A DNA stretch of 64,000 bases from Mixophyes australis (taxonomy: Eukaryota; Chordata; Amphibia; Anura; Limnodynastidae). Every line of letters starts with the position of its first letter. Position 1 is the stretch's first letter. Below, piece after piece: positions 30,590 through 42,825 of this stretch. The DNA lies in NCBI GenBank assembly GCA_036250195.1, contig JAVHZZ010000005.1, positions 71,876,005-71,940,004 of the forward strand. Direction: 5' to 3'. A program made the position numbers and the translations under genes. The notes below the pieces were generated by a model. The model was not told where the DNA came from, made no database searches, and worked only from the letters and a program-made list of their open reading frames with translations.

Positions 30590-32190
30590 GGTAGTTAAAA
30601 AAAAATACTCACGTGATCGCGGCGCCGGCATCCCTCTTCCATCCTCTCTGCTCCATTCACACTGACATTCAGTGTGGAGAGAGGACCCAGCAAGAAGCAA
30701 GAAGAGAGAAGACAGAAGTCAGAAGAGAAGAAAAGAAGAGAGATGAAAAAAGCCAATACAGATGTAAGTAAAAGAGACAGAGGCAAGGGGAGACAGGATA
30801 AAGGCACAGTGAGATGAAAATGGGGAGAGGAAGGCAGAAAGGCACAGTGTGATGAAGAGGGGGGAGCATAAAGGCACAGTGTGATGAAGAAGGGGGGAAG
30901 CATAAAGGCACAGTGTGATGAAGAAGGGGGGGTGGAGGAGACAGGCACAGTGTGATGAAGAAGGGGGGGAAGAAGCATGGCACAAAGTGATGAAGGGGGG
31001 CCAGGTGAAGGAGGAAACACAGCATGGAGAGCGCAGTGTGATTATAAGGGGGCACAGCGTGGTTGTGATGAAGGGACACAGTGTGATCATAAGGAGGCAC
31101 ATCGTGGTGAAGGGGCACAGTAATGTGTGTGTGATGACACAGGGGGCTTGTGGTAATTGTGTGTGTGTGATGGCACAGGGGGCTTGTTGTAATTGTGTGT
31201 GTTATGGCACAGGGCGCTTGTGGTAATTGTGTGTGTGTGTGATGGCACAGGGGACTTGTGGCAATGTAGTGTGTGTGAGATAGGTGGTGGCTAATTAATG
31301 AGTGCTATTTTGTTTGAGGGGTGATGGTGGGGCAATGTAATAGTGGGGACTATTAATTTAAGATGGGATGGTTTGGGGGCTATTGAATGTGGGGGTGAGT
31401 TTGGGGAGAATGAGATCTCTTTATTAAATGTTACTTAATTATTTAATGGCAGTGAAGGTGGTGGGAAATAGGTATATTTATGAAATATAAATATTATTAA
31501 TTTATTGCTGGGACTTTTTGCAGGGAGGGAAATAGATTTATTTATTAAATGGGAATACTTTTATTTTAATGTTGGGGCTTGAGGAAGGCCAAATTATTAA
31601 TCGTGGGTGCTATTGATTTAACGCTGGGGCTAGTTGTAATTTTCTAAATGTACCCCTTTTTTTTCCAAATAGGGCCCTCAACATTCCAGGACCCAGACAA
31701 GCCGCAACTAAAGAAACCAGCAGCCACAGGTGGTGAAAGTGACAAGAACAGGTAGGAGAGAGCAGCAGAATGTGTGAAATGTTGTGATTCTAGTGGGAGA
31801 ATCCCAACTTTTGGTGAGTGTTCTGCCCAATGTAAGGGGCAGGCCAAGACTGTGAACTGTTTATGTAAACACTGCATTCTTTATATACTACACTATGGTG
31901 CTAGATGTCCTGAAAGTCAGGAATGCTGGGACATATGTCATGCTCCGCCGAGTGGGCACTGCACCCTTGTGGAAATGGTGTACACAACTATGCAGGTATT
32001 TTATGTAGGAGAGTGGCCTAGAGCTTTTCACCTACTAGCTATGCCCCAATGATGTATAGCCACGCACTCAATTGTATGACCACACCTACTATCAATTTGG
32101 CTGCGCAATTTTTTTTCCCATGCTCAACTATAAGGGGAGCCCCATGAAGTTGTTGTACCAGGGCCCCGAATTCCTCTTGGCAGCCCTGGC
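30590..32190 (+). repeat. Composite interspersed repeat with internal minisatellite and splice-like sites
   Basis: Order on the plus strand: TCACGTGATCGCGGCGCCGG block; purine-rich AGAAGAGAGAAG stretch ending at GATGTAAGTAAAAG (30761); minisatellite of GGCACAGTGTGATGAAG units (30785-31105); GTGTGTGTGATGGCACAGGG units (31110-31260); a series of ATTTATTAAATG and GGGGCT units; a polypyrimidine tract and AAATAG (31672); then a short open block. The last parts recur at 47.6-48.1 kb and the first parts, inverted, at 62.5-63.25 kb, so this is an interspersed family. GGCAGCCCTGG at the right edge, near 32190, is a possible hAT-like terminus; no left partner was found. Confidence 0.7.
31673..31751 (+). 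other. Exon-like block inside the composite repeat
   Basis: A CT/T tract and AG precede the block, and CAG|GTAGGA follows it, matching vertebrate splice acceptor and donor consensus. The frame is open across the block (FQDPDKPQLKKPAATGGES core) and meets a stop at the putative donor. The copy at 48039 keeps the acceptor-like AG but has lost the donor GT. Whether it is ever spliced is unknown. Confidence 0.35.
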
Positions 32191-32587
32191 TATGTCTGTT
32201 CTAACGCTTAATCTTCGCTCTAGACACAGTAGTCAGTGGACATCAGTTAGTCGGTTGTCCAGTTGTAACATTGAATATTCTTTATATCCAATGAATGAGA
32301 CTTTTAAATGAACCAGAGAGTCACTATCTCGGACTGAAACTTTGCCTCAGTAAATACAAATGGTCCTTCATAATCTGTTCAGTACTAAAAAGGCAATAAT
32401 ATCTTAAAAATGTTACTGTTATCCACAAGGAATTACTACAGAGCACCATATGAAAAACTACAATAGTGCATTATTTCTAACATTAGATCATTATGTGCTT
32501 TAAATTAACTTCCTAACTTAGTATTGCGTGGCTGTATTGCATACCACCGCATACACCCCCACTTCAACCACTGTGTATGAATGTATG

Positions 32588-32588
<1 letters not shown>

Positions 32589-32627
<39 letters not shown>
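32589..32627. repeat. (TA)n microsatellite
   Basis: An uninterrupted TA run. Confidence 0.95.
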
Positions 32628-32628
<1 letters not shown>

Positions 32629-34590
32629 ATGGCGAAAAAAGGCCTCCTATTGAAAGTACAGAGACCTGATCTCTCCACCAGTTCTGACCTAGTGCTAAAA
32701 TAAAGTCCTGTGTGTTGGAGAGGGCTGCTAGGAAAGCCACTAAAATGCACCCTCTCCACATCTTTATTTTATTTCAAGAATATCAGCTCTGAAAAATCTG
32801 CAAATCTTCTATTTGCTTCCCATATCTAGTCATACTGGAGCACCTACTCCAATTTTTAGTAAGGAAACCACCCAACTCTTCCATTTGACCAGCTCAAACT
32901 TTTGCTCTTCTGCAAACGCCGTCACCTTGCTTTGCAAACCCATCCAAAAAATTAAAAGCACTTAAGCAATTTATGGACATGACATCACCAAAAAGGATTT
33001 TCCAGTTTGGCTCAGCCGATTTGTGCTTCACAAATGAGGCCCTAAACCAACTGTTTTATAATATTAAACAGGTAAAGGTACTATAAAAGTTTATCTTTAC
33101 AGCTGTACAAATACACATAAAAACAGATACTGAGAATTACACCTTTATTGTACAATAGAACTTCATTGTAACAATATTAATAATAACAAATGACTGTATA
33201 CTGGGGCATGACAACTTTGCTGTACAAAGTGTGCATGGGTATTATATTGTAAATTGGGGGCATGGGGCTGCACTCTATATTGTGTGCATGGAAACTGTAT
33301 AGTATGCTTGGGGCGTTGGACTGTGATATATTTTGGGGGCTTATTTATATAGTGACCATAATACTAAATTATACAGTATGCTGAGCATAAGTGGTATTTA
33401 TTTCTGAGCCTGTATTATACTGTATATTGGTTTCCATTGGCTTAACATATGATATGTTCCACTCCTTTAAGTTTGTTAGAGATTACAGGGTGGTGGGTTC
33501 ATCCGTTATTCAGAAGTATAATGCAAAATTGTGTCTTATTTTGTATTTTTGTGCTCATACTTTGATTTACATGCTTGTCTACAACAGGCATAAGTATGCC
33601 TAATGTATTTTTGTCTGTCTCCTACGGGTGCTCTAACCATGCACTCTTCCAAAATCATGTCTATACCATCTGTGTTAATTAGGTCCATGACCCTTATTAA
33701 GACCTCTACCAAACATTAAGTAGACTTTTTTTTGCTTGTTTATAAATTTATTAACATTTCATGTTTCTTTCAACAATTACATTACTGTTCATTCTGCATA
33801 TGTGGGCAACTGCTATAGGCCTGTTGTAGAGTTGGACACAAGTCCAACTGCAGCGTCTAAAAATGTGTTTAGCTGTACTGCACGTTCATAAAAAATGCAG
33901 TTGAATTTAGAGTTGCATTTGTGACCCCTTCCATCTGGAAAGGCATAATGGCACAGCACTGTTTTTTACCAAGAGCTGTATACATTTTTGCCAAAGCTCA
34001 TTCCTATACAAAATATCATTGTGCAAAGCAATAGTACCCAGGATTTTCTACACCTGTTAATGATTGACCATTCGCCACAAACACTTTTTCAAATGCTTTA
34101 CACAAAGTGTGTTCCCTTTTAACTATTGATTTGATAGGGGTGCTAACTTATTAGCTTATGGAACAACACCCTCCACCACTAGAACCTCTCACAAGACCCA
34201 CTCTATGGGATCTCCCTCCTCTTCTCACCAGGGGTCTCTGAGGTATTGGGATAAACCTCTGCCTACCAATACAGATGCCAGCCAACTCAAGGTAGTAGTA
34301 TTTCCCCATATAGTGATAGTAGTAGCAGTGGAGTTCAGTTTATTATATAAGGAATATATAAAACATACTATCTATAAATAAAAAATACAAATAACACAAC
34401 ACAAAATATTTAAATCATCATGGATAAATTCAGCAAAGTGTATGGATAGAAAAATTCTTAAGCTAGTAAAATGTTCTTAATTGTCCTAAGTAGGTTAAAT
34501 ATGGAATACCAATGTCAATCCAGACACAATATTTTTTAGCCAATTTTTGAAACAAGTAAAACCTGCCTTTAACTAATAGATTGTATGCTA
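32628..34590. other. AT-rich stretch, nothing recognised
   Basis: No coding, tandem or inverted structure was recognised. The 34150-34330 segment is pyrimidine-rich and may be retroelement-derived because it adjoins the gag remnant, but no motif supports this. Confidence 0.35.
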
Positions 34591-34599
34591 CTTGGTTTT

Positions 34600-35560
34600 A
34601 ATAATATAGATACTCTTTAATGCTGTTTCTTCCTTGATGTTGAACTGGCTTCAAAAAGTATCTTTTTGCAACATCCTGAACAGCTGGGGGTTTCCAGTTC
34701 AGAATCAGATATTTGGATGATGAGATTGGAGTCCTGAATCAGGGCTTCAGGAAGTTCCCCAGAATTCTGGGGCTTGGCCCTCTGTTTCTGAGGTTCAATT
34801 GGATATGACAGCATTGATCTTGGCTCCTCCTTTCACCTCTCCTTCTATTAGAACCATAATGGTTCCATGCAGAAAGCTCGAATCAGGTATTGCATCCTAG
34901 ACCGTCCCATTACCTCTTTTGCAGACAGGGAATTCTAGACCAGATGGATGACAGATGTAACTGTCAAGGCCCAATTTAGGCAGACACATCAATTCAGGCA
35001 CTGAGGAAGTCCATTAATAAACTGTTCCAGCACCACAGGTTTCACTATTTGACTGGCAGTGTGGATCCCTGGCTGTAGCCACTTGTCAATATAATTATAC
35101 AACCATTGTACAAGGGCCCAAGGGCTGAAGGACATAGAAAAGACTTCAGCTCTGGAGGGTAACCAATAAGTTTCTGGGCTGAGAGAGAGGCAGGATAAAT
35201 AGTTGATTTAGCCTTTTGATAGTACCTGGCCACATAAGCCACTGGGGCTTCCCCAATTAATAGGGGTGCCAAGCGAATTGCCAAGGAACTTTTGGGACAG
35301 AGCTTGGCCAATGCAACTCTCAAATGTGGTCAGGATCATCTTCCTACTTTATCTGAGGGATCAATACTGCCACCGGCATATGAGGAGACAGACTTAATTG
35401 TCCCAACTCTCATCTTTAGCACCTACTCTTGGTGAGGAGCCCTCTTCTGCTAGCAAAGTGTAAGGAGACCAGGGTCTGCTTGGTCACAAATTCCATCTTA
35501 GCGTGCTGTAGTTCCTGCTGCTGTTGCAAGTTTCAATCTATGTTTGGAGTGAAAAGAGCA
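34600..35560 (-). pseudogene. Second gag remnant with SCAN-like capsid domain (Gmr1-type Ty3/Gypsy)
   Basis: On the minus strand, in different frames, the order is EDDPDHI; ALAKLCPKSSLAIRLAPLLI then GEAPVAYVA (capsid N-terminal block of this gag type); then, at 35001-35147, one open frame containing DKWLQPGIHTASQIVKPVVL followed by EQFINGLPQ. The WL-P-HT...VLEQF..LP pattern is that of a SCAN domain, the capsid-derived dimerisation domain shared by Gmr1 gag and vertebrate SCAN zinc-finger proteins. Downstream frames are eroded and no protease or zinc knuckle is visible. Frameshifts divide the blocks. No LTR was found, so the element boundaries are unknown. Confidence 0.7.
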
Positions 35561-35724
35561 GTTGGACAAGGGCCTCCATGACAACCATATTAAGTCCTAA
35601 GGATCAAGACTTGACACAATCCCAACTTGTGGAGGGCACGGATCAAGTCAGGACTCTGGAGACAGGTATAGAAATCAACAGCAGCTTTTTTAGACACAAG
35701 TGTACAGACAGAGCTACACAGAAT

Positions 35725-35978
35725 ATAGACACACACTCACACACAGACACAGACAGACAGAGAGGGAGATGGACAGACTGGGGTCAATTCTTGATAGCAG
35801 CCAATTAACCTACCAGTATGTTTTTTTGGAGTGTGGGAGGAAACTGGAGCACCCGGAGGAAACCCACCCAAACACAGGGAGAACATACAAACTCCACACA
35901 GATAAGGCCATGGTCTGGAATCGAACTCATGACCCCAGTGCTGTGAGGCAGAAGTGCTAACTACTGAGCCACCATGCT
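35725..35978 (-). repeat. tRNA-headed SINE, copy A, tail missing
   Basis: On the minus strand the head reads GGTGGCTCAGTAGTTAGCAC and contains a B-box-like GAGTTCGATTCC, then the body with GTGTGGAGTTTGTATGTTCT, GGGTTTCCTCC and GGTTAATTGGCTGC. The L2-like 3' tail present in other copies is absent; the copy passes into an ACAC/AGAC-rich stretch near 35725. Confidence 0.88.
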
Positions 35979-37096
35979 TTCATACTTTTGCTTATTTAAG
36001 CATTACGTCCAGAGAACCACCATTTTCTGCTTAGCACTTGAGTAAATATGCTAAAATGTACAGCTAAGTTCTGGTCGAAGTTCTTAAAGTTCTGCAACCA
36101 TCTTGAAGTTTACAACTGAACACAAACAATGCAAACAAAGACGTAAATATATAATAAGTAAATGTTCATGACCTTATTGCTGGTGTTTATCCTGCATGCC
36201 CTTAAAGCACCATTTACTTTACAGATGTTATTTTAAATCATCCCATGTACTAATTTCATTGCTTAACCCACATTTACTGATCAAATAATTGTACATCTAT
36301 TGCATCTGTATGTATAACATAGTGGGAAGTTTGTATTACTGGAAAGAGAGCTTAGTGAATGAAGTCCTTGTAGATATGCATATAACACTGCTATGTCTCT
36401 TCTGCCACATAGACCTCATAATGCCTGAATTCAAATTTTCAACATGTTCATTAAATGTAAATGTGGTATTGGATTGAATCAGCAATCGCCAAAAACATCA
36501 AGCCATATAACACCCTATCCTCCATCTTGAAAAATTTAAGATGTGTTAGATGACTGAAAATCTGGACATAAAGCCTCACAGGAGAAACCACAGAAGCAAT
36601 GATCCAAGATTATACATTCCACTCTGCTTTCATAACGTTCATATAGAAGACAGGAAAATGTTTTACTAGGAAGTTCAGTGTGAACTTAAAAGACCAGTCA
36701 GGAGAAAATAGCTTTCTATTTCTTTCTACATTGTTTTCTAATAACTTTTGCAATGTACAGAGCTACTGGTTAATAAGACACATATTGATATATTATTCAA
36801 AAAATCTCATCACATCCCCGTAAATGTTGAACTTGCTAAAAGTAAGTCCCTCATCTTGCAGAGCCCCTCCATTTAGCAATATATACAGTAGTATGGTGAT
36901 TTAATATGCTTGGTGCTGAGTTTTTCCTGGAGCCTTGCATTATCAATAGTTGGGCCTGGTTGCAATTATATCTGCTGTGCCCCTTGGTGCCGATGCAATT
37001 GGAAATCCATAGCTGCACAGTACATGGTTTAGGGAGAGTTAACATGATTTGTATTCATTTCATTCATGGGGTGGAATGAAAACATGAAAATAAACA
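35979..37096. other. AT-rich stretch, nothing recognised
   Basis: No structure was seen in this interval. Confidence 0.4.
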
Positions 37097-37101
37097 CATT
37101 A

Positions 37102-37403
37102 GGCCTGATTCAATAAGGAAAGGAAAGCTAAAAAAAGGTGTAACTTTGCACCTTGGCAAAACCATGCTGCATTGGAGGTGGATGTAACCGTAAAATGTGA
37201 TGGCAGATTTATAGTTGGGGTAGGACATATCCTAGATAAAATTTAACTTTCAATGTAAAAATAAAGCTATTAAGGACTTGTGTGATACATAAAAAACAGC
37301 CAGTGTTTAACTTATGTGCAAAATAATAAACTAATTGTAACATGGTTTGTCCAAGAGACCATTTACTCCTTTTTTTGCCTTGCTTTTATTAATGAATGAG
37401 GCC
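37102..37403. mobile_element. MITE with GGCCTGATTCA termini
   Basis: The left end GGCCTGATTCAATAAGGAAA mirrors the right end TTTATTAATGAATGAGGCC, and both are flanked by CATTA, of which TTA or the whole pentamer could be the target duplication. Interior noncoding. Half copies of the family occur near 55690-55772 (right end) and 57296-57425 (left end). Confidence 0.85.
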
Positions 37404-39034
37404 CATTATTTCTAAGATAAAAAAAACAAACGCCTATGGTATCTCTGGTGACACAGAGGCTGCCATCATGCATACTGCTTAGGGAGGATATCTATGTTAA
37501 GAAGAAACATTGTACCCATAATACTTTATATGTTTCAGAATTTCTCTCCTAAAGTCAATTTATCCATGTCAAATATTGGCTATAAGTATTATTGGATTTT
37601 ATGTGGTTAGGAAATAAACCGTGTACAAATTATACCACACTGTCTGCTCCGAATATCTATACTATAGGCCCTTGTTTTTTATCTCCTCCTTTATAATTAG
37701 GTATCTCTGATCTGCAGGATAATAGACTGGACTTTTTACAAAAATAGCAAGGCAAGTGTTCATGTAGAGCTGGAGAGCTGTGATTAGGGTGTTCTTATTC
37801 TTCCTTAAATTAACAGATTATCATCTAAGCACCCTACAATTCTCCTCACTCTTGATACATGGCACCGGTTTCGGTGTGTGAGCTGGCTGGATCATCAATC
37901 AACTTGTTCCTAGTATCCCTTTTGTTTCCTCCTCCTTATTGAATCCTGAATTTCCACCTAGTCAGAATGGTGAACAATGGATGGAGCGATCAGAGAAATA
38001 CAACTGGTTGACAAAGGGCGCGTAAATCTTTTGGCTATAGGCCAGTGGCAATACAGACAAATATCTTACTTCAGGCCTATTTATGAAAATAGGTATTATC
38101 ACAGACATAAATTATGTATCTAATTATATATCACCAAAATGTCTTAAAAAATATCAACAAGGCAGCCGAATATTGCTTCGGTGCACCAACTTCTGTCATT
38201 GTGCTCATGCCTGACCAGGTGTACAATTTATTTTATTTTTTTATAGTAATGGAACTGAAATTCCAACATCTTGACTTTCAGTTCCATTATTAAAAATAAA
38301 GTATTTAAAAACACTCGCATAAACAGCATTTATACCATAATGATGGGTTTCACATTAATTACAATAAATGATTTCATTTATTTTAATAACTAATCAAACT
38401 ATAATTAAATTATCTAATTGGTAAAAATGTTTTTGCTGTGGAAACGCTATCCTGAGAGGTGTTACCTCTAGTGGTACAAGTAAGAATACCAATACTGGAT
38501 AAAGAGGTTCCCTTGTACATAAGCAACACTTGACCCAGGCAGGGTTTTCCCCTTAGTTTAACCCGTTTGATGGATAGGGCGATGCGATAATGATTCCTTT
38601 GATAAACAGAGGGCTTCATATATTAACAAAATAACAGATAAATACTTCTGCCACCAGAACACACTGTAGGACTTATTCAGGAGACTGTACAGGTTCCTTA
38701 CCCTATATTTACCTCTGTTTCTCATTTCTTCACAGCTATTCAACATTTTGCAGGAGCCAAGAAAGACATTTTTCGGAAACGCTGTCCCAACTCCTACAAA
38801 ATGTTAAATAGCTCAGAAAACTTGAAGAAGTTCATACAGTCAAACACAGAGGAGCCTTAGGATAAATGCCGCAGTCCTGCTAATAGACAGAGAGCAAACT
38901 GTACAAAACTGAGTTTTTCTGAGCTTTTTAAATAGGATTGGTTCCAAGTCCCCATTTTGCAGGTTTTACTGCATGATAGACCTTAATAAATAGACCCCTA
39001 AATCCTTTACAGTCTCTTGCAGGCTTTTCTCCTC
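37404..39034. other. AT-rich stretch; small hairpin at 38246-38290
   Basis: TAATGGAACTGAAA near 38246 is the reverse complement of TTTCAGTTCCATTA near 38276, a 14-bp stem. A second near-palindrome surrounds 38740-38815 (CTATTCAACATTTTG...AAATGTTAAATAGC). Nothing else was recognised. Confidence 0.45.
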
Positions 39035-39141
39035 ATTAGACTGTAAGCTCCAATGGGGCAGGGACTGATGTGAGTGAGTTCTCTGTACAGCGCTGTGGAA
39101 TTAGTGGCGCTATATAAATAAATGATGATGATGATGATGAT
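39035..39141 (+). repeat. SINE L2-like 3' tail only, copy B
   Basis: The segment TAGACTGTAAGCTCCAATGG through GGCGCTATATAAATAAATGA ending in GATGATGATGATGATGAT is the tail module found attached to the tRNA-like head in copies C and D. Here it stands alone, in the orientation with the ATG-type repeat at the 3' end, as expected for 5' truncation. Confidence 0.88.
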
Positions 39142-39716
39142 TCCTGAGTAAACACATGGGAAACAGATTTAGGGGTGCAACTCACTATAGGACAGTGGAA
39201 CATTATTTTTTGCTCCACCTACCTCAACTAAAACACAAAGAAGATGAAAACAAATTACTCACATAATGGTATAATACTAGTCTCTCTTCCTTCTGTTGGA
39301 AATGTGAGAATGCTGATGACATTATTATATATATAGTGGAAGTTCCTCTCAATATTGGTCTTCTATCTAAAGATACTCAAGCAAATCCCTACACTTCCAA
39401 TCAATAAAGATGTACTTCCAACCTCCTTCATTACATTGAAATTTTGATGTCTGCACATAAGTTTCTGTCCTAAGCATTTGATAAATACAGTGATCAGATA
39501 CCTGCCCAGTTACATACCACATATACTCTTAATGTAAGAGACTGAATAAATAAGGTGGAACATGTAAATATTATAGTATTAAGTCCAATATACCTAACAT
39601 GGATTTCTCCTCAACTTTCATAGCATTGTTAATATTGCAAGAATTATACACTGGTATTTCTTAAAGGAACATAGGTTTTTATATCTGTTTGTCACTGGCT
39701 GTTGGGTGCAGTACTC
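39142..39716. other. AT-rich stretch, nothing recognised
   Basis: Nothing recognised between the SINE tail and the Tc1 copy. Confidence 0.4.
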
Positions 39717-39722
39717 TGACCA

Positions 39723-40905
39723 GTCATGGCCAAAAGTTTTGAGAATGAAACAAGTATTGGATTTCAACTTCTGGGCCACATACTGCCTGATGGCCGCCCA
39801 TTCTTGCTTAATCAATGCTTGGAGTTTGTCAGAAGTTGTGGGTTTTGTTTGTCCACTCATCTCTTGAGGATTGACCACAAGTTCTCAATGGGAGTTTCCT
39901 AACCATGGACTCAAAATTTCGATGTTTTGATCCCCGAGCCGCTTAGTTATAACTTTTACCTAATGGCAAGATGTTCCATCATGCTGGAAAAGGCATTGTT
40001 CGTCACCAAACTGTTCTTGGATGGTTGGGAGAAGTAGCTCTGTTTTAGTACCATTCTTTATTCACGGCTGTGTTCTTAGGCAAAATTGTGAGTGAGCCCA
40101 CTTCATTGGCTGAGAAGCAACTCCACACATGAAAGGTCTCAGGATGCTTTACTGTTGGCATGACTCAGGACTGATGGAAGCGCTCACCTTTCCTTGTCCA
40201 GATAAGCGGTTTTCCAGATGCCCCAAACAATCTGAAAGGGGATTCATCAGATTAAATGATTTTACCCCAGTCCTCAGCAGTCCAATCACTGTATCTTTTC
40301 CAAAGTATCAGTTTGTCTCTGATTTTTTTTCCTGGAGAGAAGTGGCTTCTTTACTGGCCTTCTTGACACCAGACCATCCTCCAAAAGTCTTCGCCTCACT
40401 GTGCGTGCAGATTCACTCACACCTGCCTGCTGCCATTCCTGAGCTATGTCTACACTGGTGGTACCCTGATCCCGCAGCTGAATGAACTTTAGGAGACATC
40501 CTGGCGCTTGCTGGACGTTCTTGGGTGTCCTGAAGCCTTCTTCACAACTATTGAACCTCTCTCTGCGAAGTTCTTGTTGATCCGATAAATGTTTAATTTA
40601 GGTACAATCTTACTAGCAGCAATATCCTTGCCTCTGAAGCCCTTTTTGTTCAAAGCAATGATGACTGCACTTGTTTCCTTGCACGTATCCATGGTAACAG
40701 AGGAAGAACAATGATTTCAAGCACCACCCTCCTTTTAAAGCTTCCAGTCTGTTATTCTAACTCAATCAGCATGACAGAGTGATCTCCAGCCTTGTCCTCA
40801 TCAACACTCTCACCTGTATTAACAAGAGAATCACTGACATGATGTCAGCTGGTTATTTTGTGGCAGGACTGAAATGCAGTGGAAATGTTGCTTTTGGAAT
40901 AAAGG
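39723..40905 (-). pseudogene. Tc1-like transposon copy 2, decayed, one terminus lost
   Basis: The same family as the copy at 19.2 kb, in opposite orientation. The terminus CAGTCATGGCCAAAAGTTTT GAGAATGA is present at the left; at the right the sequence stops near the CCACTGCATTTCAG-equivalent position, without its inverted repeat. The minus-strand ORF starts MDTCKETSAVIIALNKKG at 40692 with the helix-turn-helix KDIAASKIVPKLNIYRINK. Frameshifted downstream blocks include FQHDGTSCH and IENLWSILKR (with the preceding D-L-N-P codons deleted) and the C-terminal KPTTSDKLQALIKQEWAAI. All three catalytic blocks are traceable, but several stops and frameshifts make it inactive. Confidence 0.9.
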
Positions 40906-41213
40906 GATACACGATCGTTATCACTGTCTATCGCCACATACCCCTGTCTTGTAGTTAGCGCAAGCGATACAGCTAAAAACATGTACCTGAGAGATGGTCA
41001 GATTTTGAATAAGACGAATGTGCGTGTGTTCGACCTTGACACACCCTTACTGCATATTGCCTACGTGCATAAGCCCCTTCCCTCCCCCGTTCTGCCTTCG
41101 GAAATGAATTGCATGCACTTCATCTTCGTGTTCACTGGCGTATAGTCTGTGCAATTTTACGTATAATAAGACTCGTATCGGGATTTACGTTCCTTAATGA
41201 ATCAGGTCCTGTG
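40906..41213. mobile_element. Right half of a MITE, fused to Tc1 copy 2
   Basis: The stretch TTGACACACCCTTACTGCATAT, then the CTACGTGCATAAG part and the terminal CCTTAATGAATCAGGTCC, matches the right half of the element at 51249-51970 (TTTGACACGCCCTTACTGTA; TTAGTGAATCAGGCCC). The left half is missing exactly where the Tc1 terminus is missing. Confidence 0.65.
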
Positions 41214-42115
41214 TGGCACCTGTAAGACAAAAGCACTACCAAGCAGCTATTGGTGACTGCCATTGATATGTTGCTATCTGTGGTGTGTTACAGTTGGAAT
41301 GAGGAAAGACAGTGGAGACAGGGGCATGAAAGATGTATCAGTCACCATATAAGTGTTAAGGCAGATGCCAAAAACCATGCCAAAGAAAGACAAAAATCTG
41401 AAAGTACACAGAAATATTAAAATACAATTTATAATTTACTGATAGCACACAATATGATAATTGTAAACCACGTTAATATATGTCATGGCAACCCATTTTT
41501 GTGTCCTTATACACAGATTAAGAACCCGTGATTTAGAGGTACTGTGTGTTTGATGGTTTCTTCTTCCTTACACTACTTACAAACACATATATCTCTTCAG
41601 CTGAAGCTTTGATTAGCTCTTACTAGTTTATTTTTATTATAGTGCAGTAACAAAGTGTTCTGGACCACAGACTTGCCTTAGACTGGAATGTCCAACTACA
41701 GGATTCACAGAAGAGCACGTACAATTACTGATTAATCCTTTAGAAGCACACAATATTCTCACCAAAACAAAACTTCACCATCTCAGTAAAAACAAAATAA
41801 TGTCCACGTTTAACTCCAAAAATGCTAATTCACTACTGTTTTTGGGCAAAATACCTTACAAATGATTAACTTAATATATATATTAGAAGGGTGGCCAGTC
41901 CCAAAGCCAACAAAAGGGAATCATGAATATAAACAACATTTAAAATATATACAGTCATATAAATATCGCAGAAAAGCTTGACCTTAAATATAACTACAAT
42001 TTCTGCTATAATTGGTTAATAATAAGTAATGGTAAAAACTTAGGAAGACCAAATACACCTCACAATCAGAATTCCTGTGATAGCAGAATAGAACAGTACA
42101 AGCCTCACCCTATAG
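41214..42115. other. AT-rich stretch, nothing recognised
   Basis: No coding or repeat structure was recognised. Confidence 0.4.
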
Positions 42116-42332
42116 CAATGATGGACAAACGTCAGCTCACGGAGCCCTCACCTGCAGCCCCAAGCTCCTTCCAGATTTGTTTGTTATAGCTTGTAACACT
42201 TGTTTACAATGCCTGCTGATATGTTATCACAGATAGGTGTCTCTCTACGGCAATTAAGAGTAAGTGAGCCCCTTGCGAAGGCTAATGGGCCACACTTTCC
42301 ATCCCCCAAGTGAAGCCGATTTCCCATCACTG
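42116..42332. mobile_element. Small hAT-like MITE (CAATGATGGACAAA / TTTCCCATCACTG ends)
   Basis: The left CAATGATGGACAAAC mirrors the right GATTTCCCATCACTG with a few mismatches. CAGTGATGG-type ends are common in vertebrate hAT MITEs. The flanking octamers CCCTATAG and CTCTATAT agree at six of eight positions, consistent with an old 8-bp target duplication. Confidence 0.7.
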
Positions 42333-42825
42333 CTCTATATCCTAGGTTTTAAATGATCTTTATATATTGGTACCAACATAAACCATGTATGATTGTCTAG
42401 ATATTAAAACATAAAATGAACTAACAAAACTAGACAATACACTATAACAACACCGGGATCTATTTCTTGACTGACACTCTGAAATGTACATAACATGTTA
42501 GTAATAAATTATTAGTCAATCAACCTTTTCGTCATAGGGTAAATAAAACAGGAAGAAGAGGGACAGAGAGTACATATAGATAGAGGAGGAGGGGGGTAGC
42601 AGGGACAAGCACAGGATTTCTAGAAGAGAAGGGGGTTCTAAATGCTTGCATGGGGAGGCCTATTTAACAAGTACCATGGTGGTACATCTTAGGATGGCTG
42701 TAACAGATTAGTATTATTAAAAATAAGTTTTATTATTTGAATAAATCAGTTTTTTAAAGGAATTAAGTTTTTTTAAAATATTTTTAAATAAATTTAATCT
42801 GTTCCTGTACAATTGCCATATTTGC
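42333..42825. other. AT-rich stretch, nothing recognised
   Basis: Includes a purine-rich GAGGAGGGGGGTAGCAG patch at 42583; nothing else was recognised. Confidence 0.4.

Noticed and set aside
30595..31118. Three overlapping 127-149-codon frames on the minus strand, rich in Pro, Ser, Leu and His
   Set aside because: They translate the GGCACAGTGTGATGAAG minisatellite; overlapping frames and absence of motifs argue against a gene.
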